5,803 bases of DNA from NCBI GenBank assembly GCA_002399225.1, contig DHDF01000033.1, positions 28,406 through 34,208 on the forward strand, read 5' to 3'. The position numbers and the translations under genes were made by a program. The notes beneath the pieces were generated by a model. The model searched no databases. It saw only the letters and a list, made by a program, of their open reading frames with translations, and had not been told where the DNA came from. Within the stretch, counting starts at the first letter, position 1. Every line of letters begins with the position of its first letter. The DNA is from a bacterium UBA4883 (lineage in GTDB: Bacteria; Bacillota; Clostridia; Oscillospirales; Acutalibacteraceae). This document shows positions 5,773-5,803 of the stretch, in pieces.

Positions 5773-5803
5773 ATGGCAGTGCCGGACAAGAAAACGGTCA
5801 TCA
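5773..5803 (+). CDS. rpoD: Start of the next gene, probably the primary sigma factor (first 10 codons)
   Basis: An ATG at 5773 opens a frame reading MAVPDKKTVI that runs off the window. AGGGGG (5760-5765) gives a ribosome site 7 nt upstream and overlaps the dnaG stop codon. The identity as rpoD/sigA comes from synteny, because a primary sigma factor gene directly after dnaG is conserved across Bacillota. Ten residues are too few to prove it from sequence. That a coding region starts here is well supported by the spacing and the ribosome site. Confidence 0.65.
   Translation, partial: MAVPDKKTVI

Overview
The window looks like chromosomal core sequence from a member of the Bacillota, most likely class Clostridia. 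The evidence is strong AGGAGG-type ribosome binding sites, textbook housekeeping promoters, a four-cysteine L31, and a dgt-dnaG-(sigma factor) gene order typical of Clostridia. Placement near the Oscillospirales/Ruminococcaceae is only an inference from gene style and moderate GC. No mobile element, CRISPR array, rRNA or tRNA was seen.

Layout. Positions 1-905 (minus strand) hold the N-terminal 301 codons of pyruvate kinase, cut by the window edge. A 197-bp divergent intergenic region (906-1102) carries back-to-back promoters, one for pyk and one for a plus-strand gene at 1103-1912. That gene encodes a membrane-anchored VanY-family (peptidase M15B) protein that has lost two of its expected zinc ligands. 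Next come a short monocistronic-looking unit for ribosomal protein L31 (rpmE, own promoter and terminator) and a YigZ/IMPACT-family gene that starts directly behind that terminator. The last block is a Clostridia-style macromolecular synthesis operon: dgt (HD-domain dNTP triphosphohydrolase), dnaG (full-length primase) and the first ten codons of what is probably rpoD/sigA.

How the genes relate. The dgt-dnaG-sigma factor block links dNTP metabolism, replication priming and the main transcription initiation factor, with 37-nt and 11-nt gaps that fit one transcript. pyk is transcribed away from everything else. rpmE and yigZ are both translation-associated by family but are separated by a strong intrinsic terminator, so yigZ probably depends on read-through or an unseen promoter.

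I do not see a clearly new multi-gene system. The observations most worth following are the degenerate active site of the VanY-like protein, a perfect 20-bp palindrome inside the 3' end of dnaG, and a possible 32-codon small ORF overlapping the vanY-like promoter.
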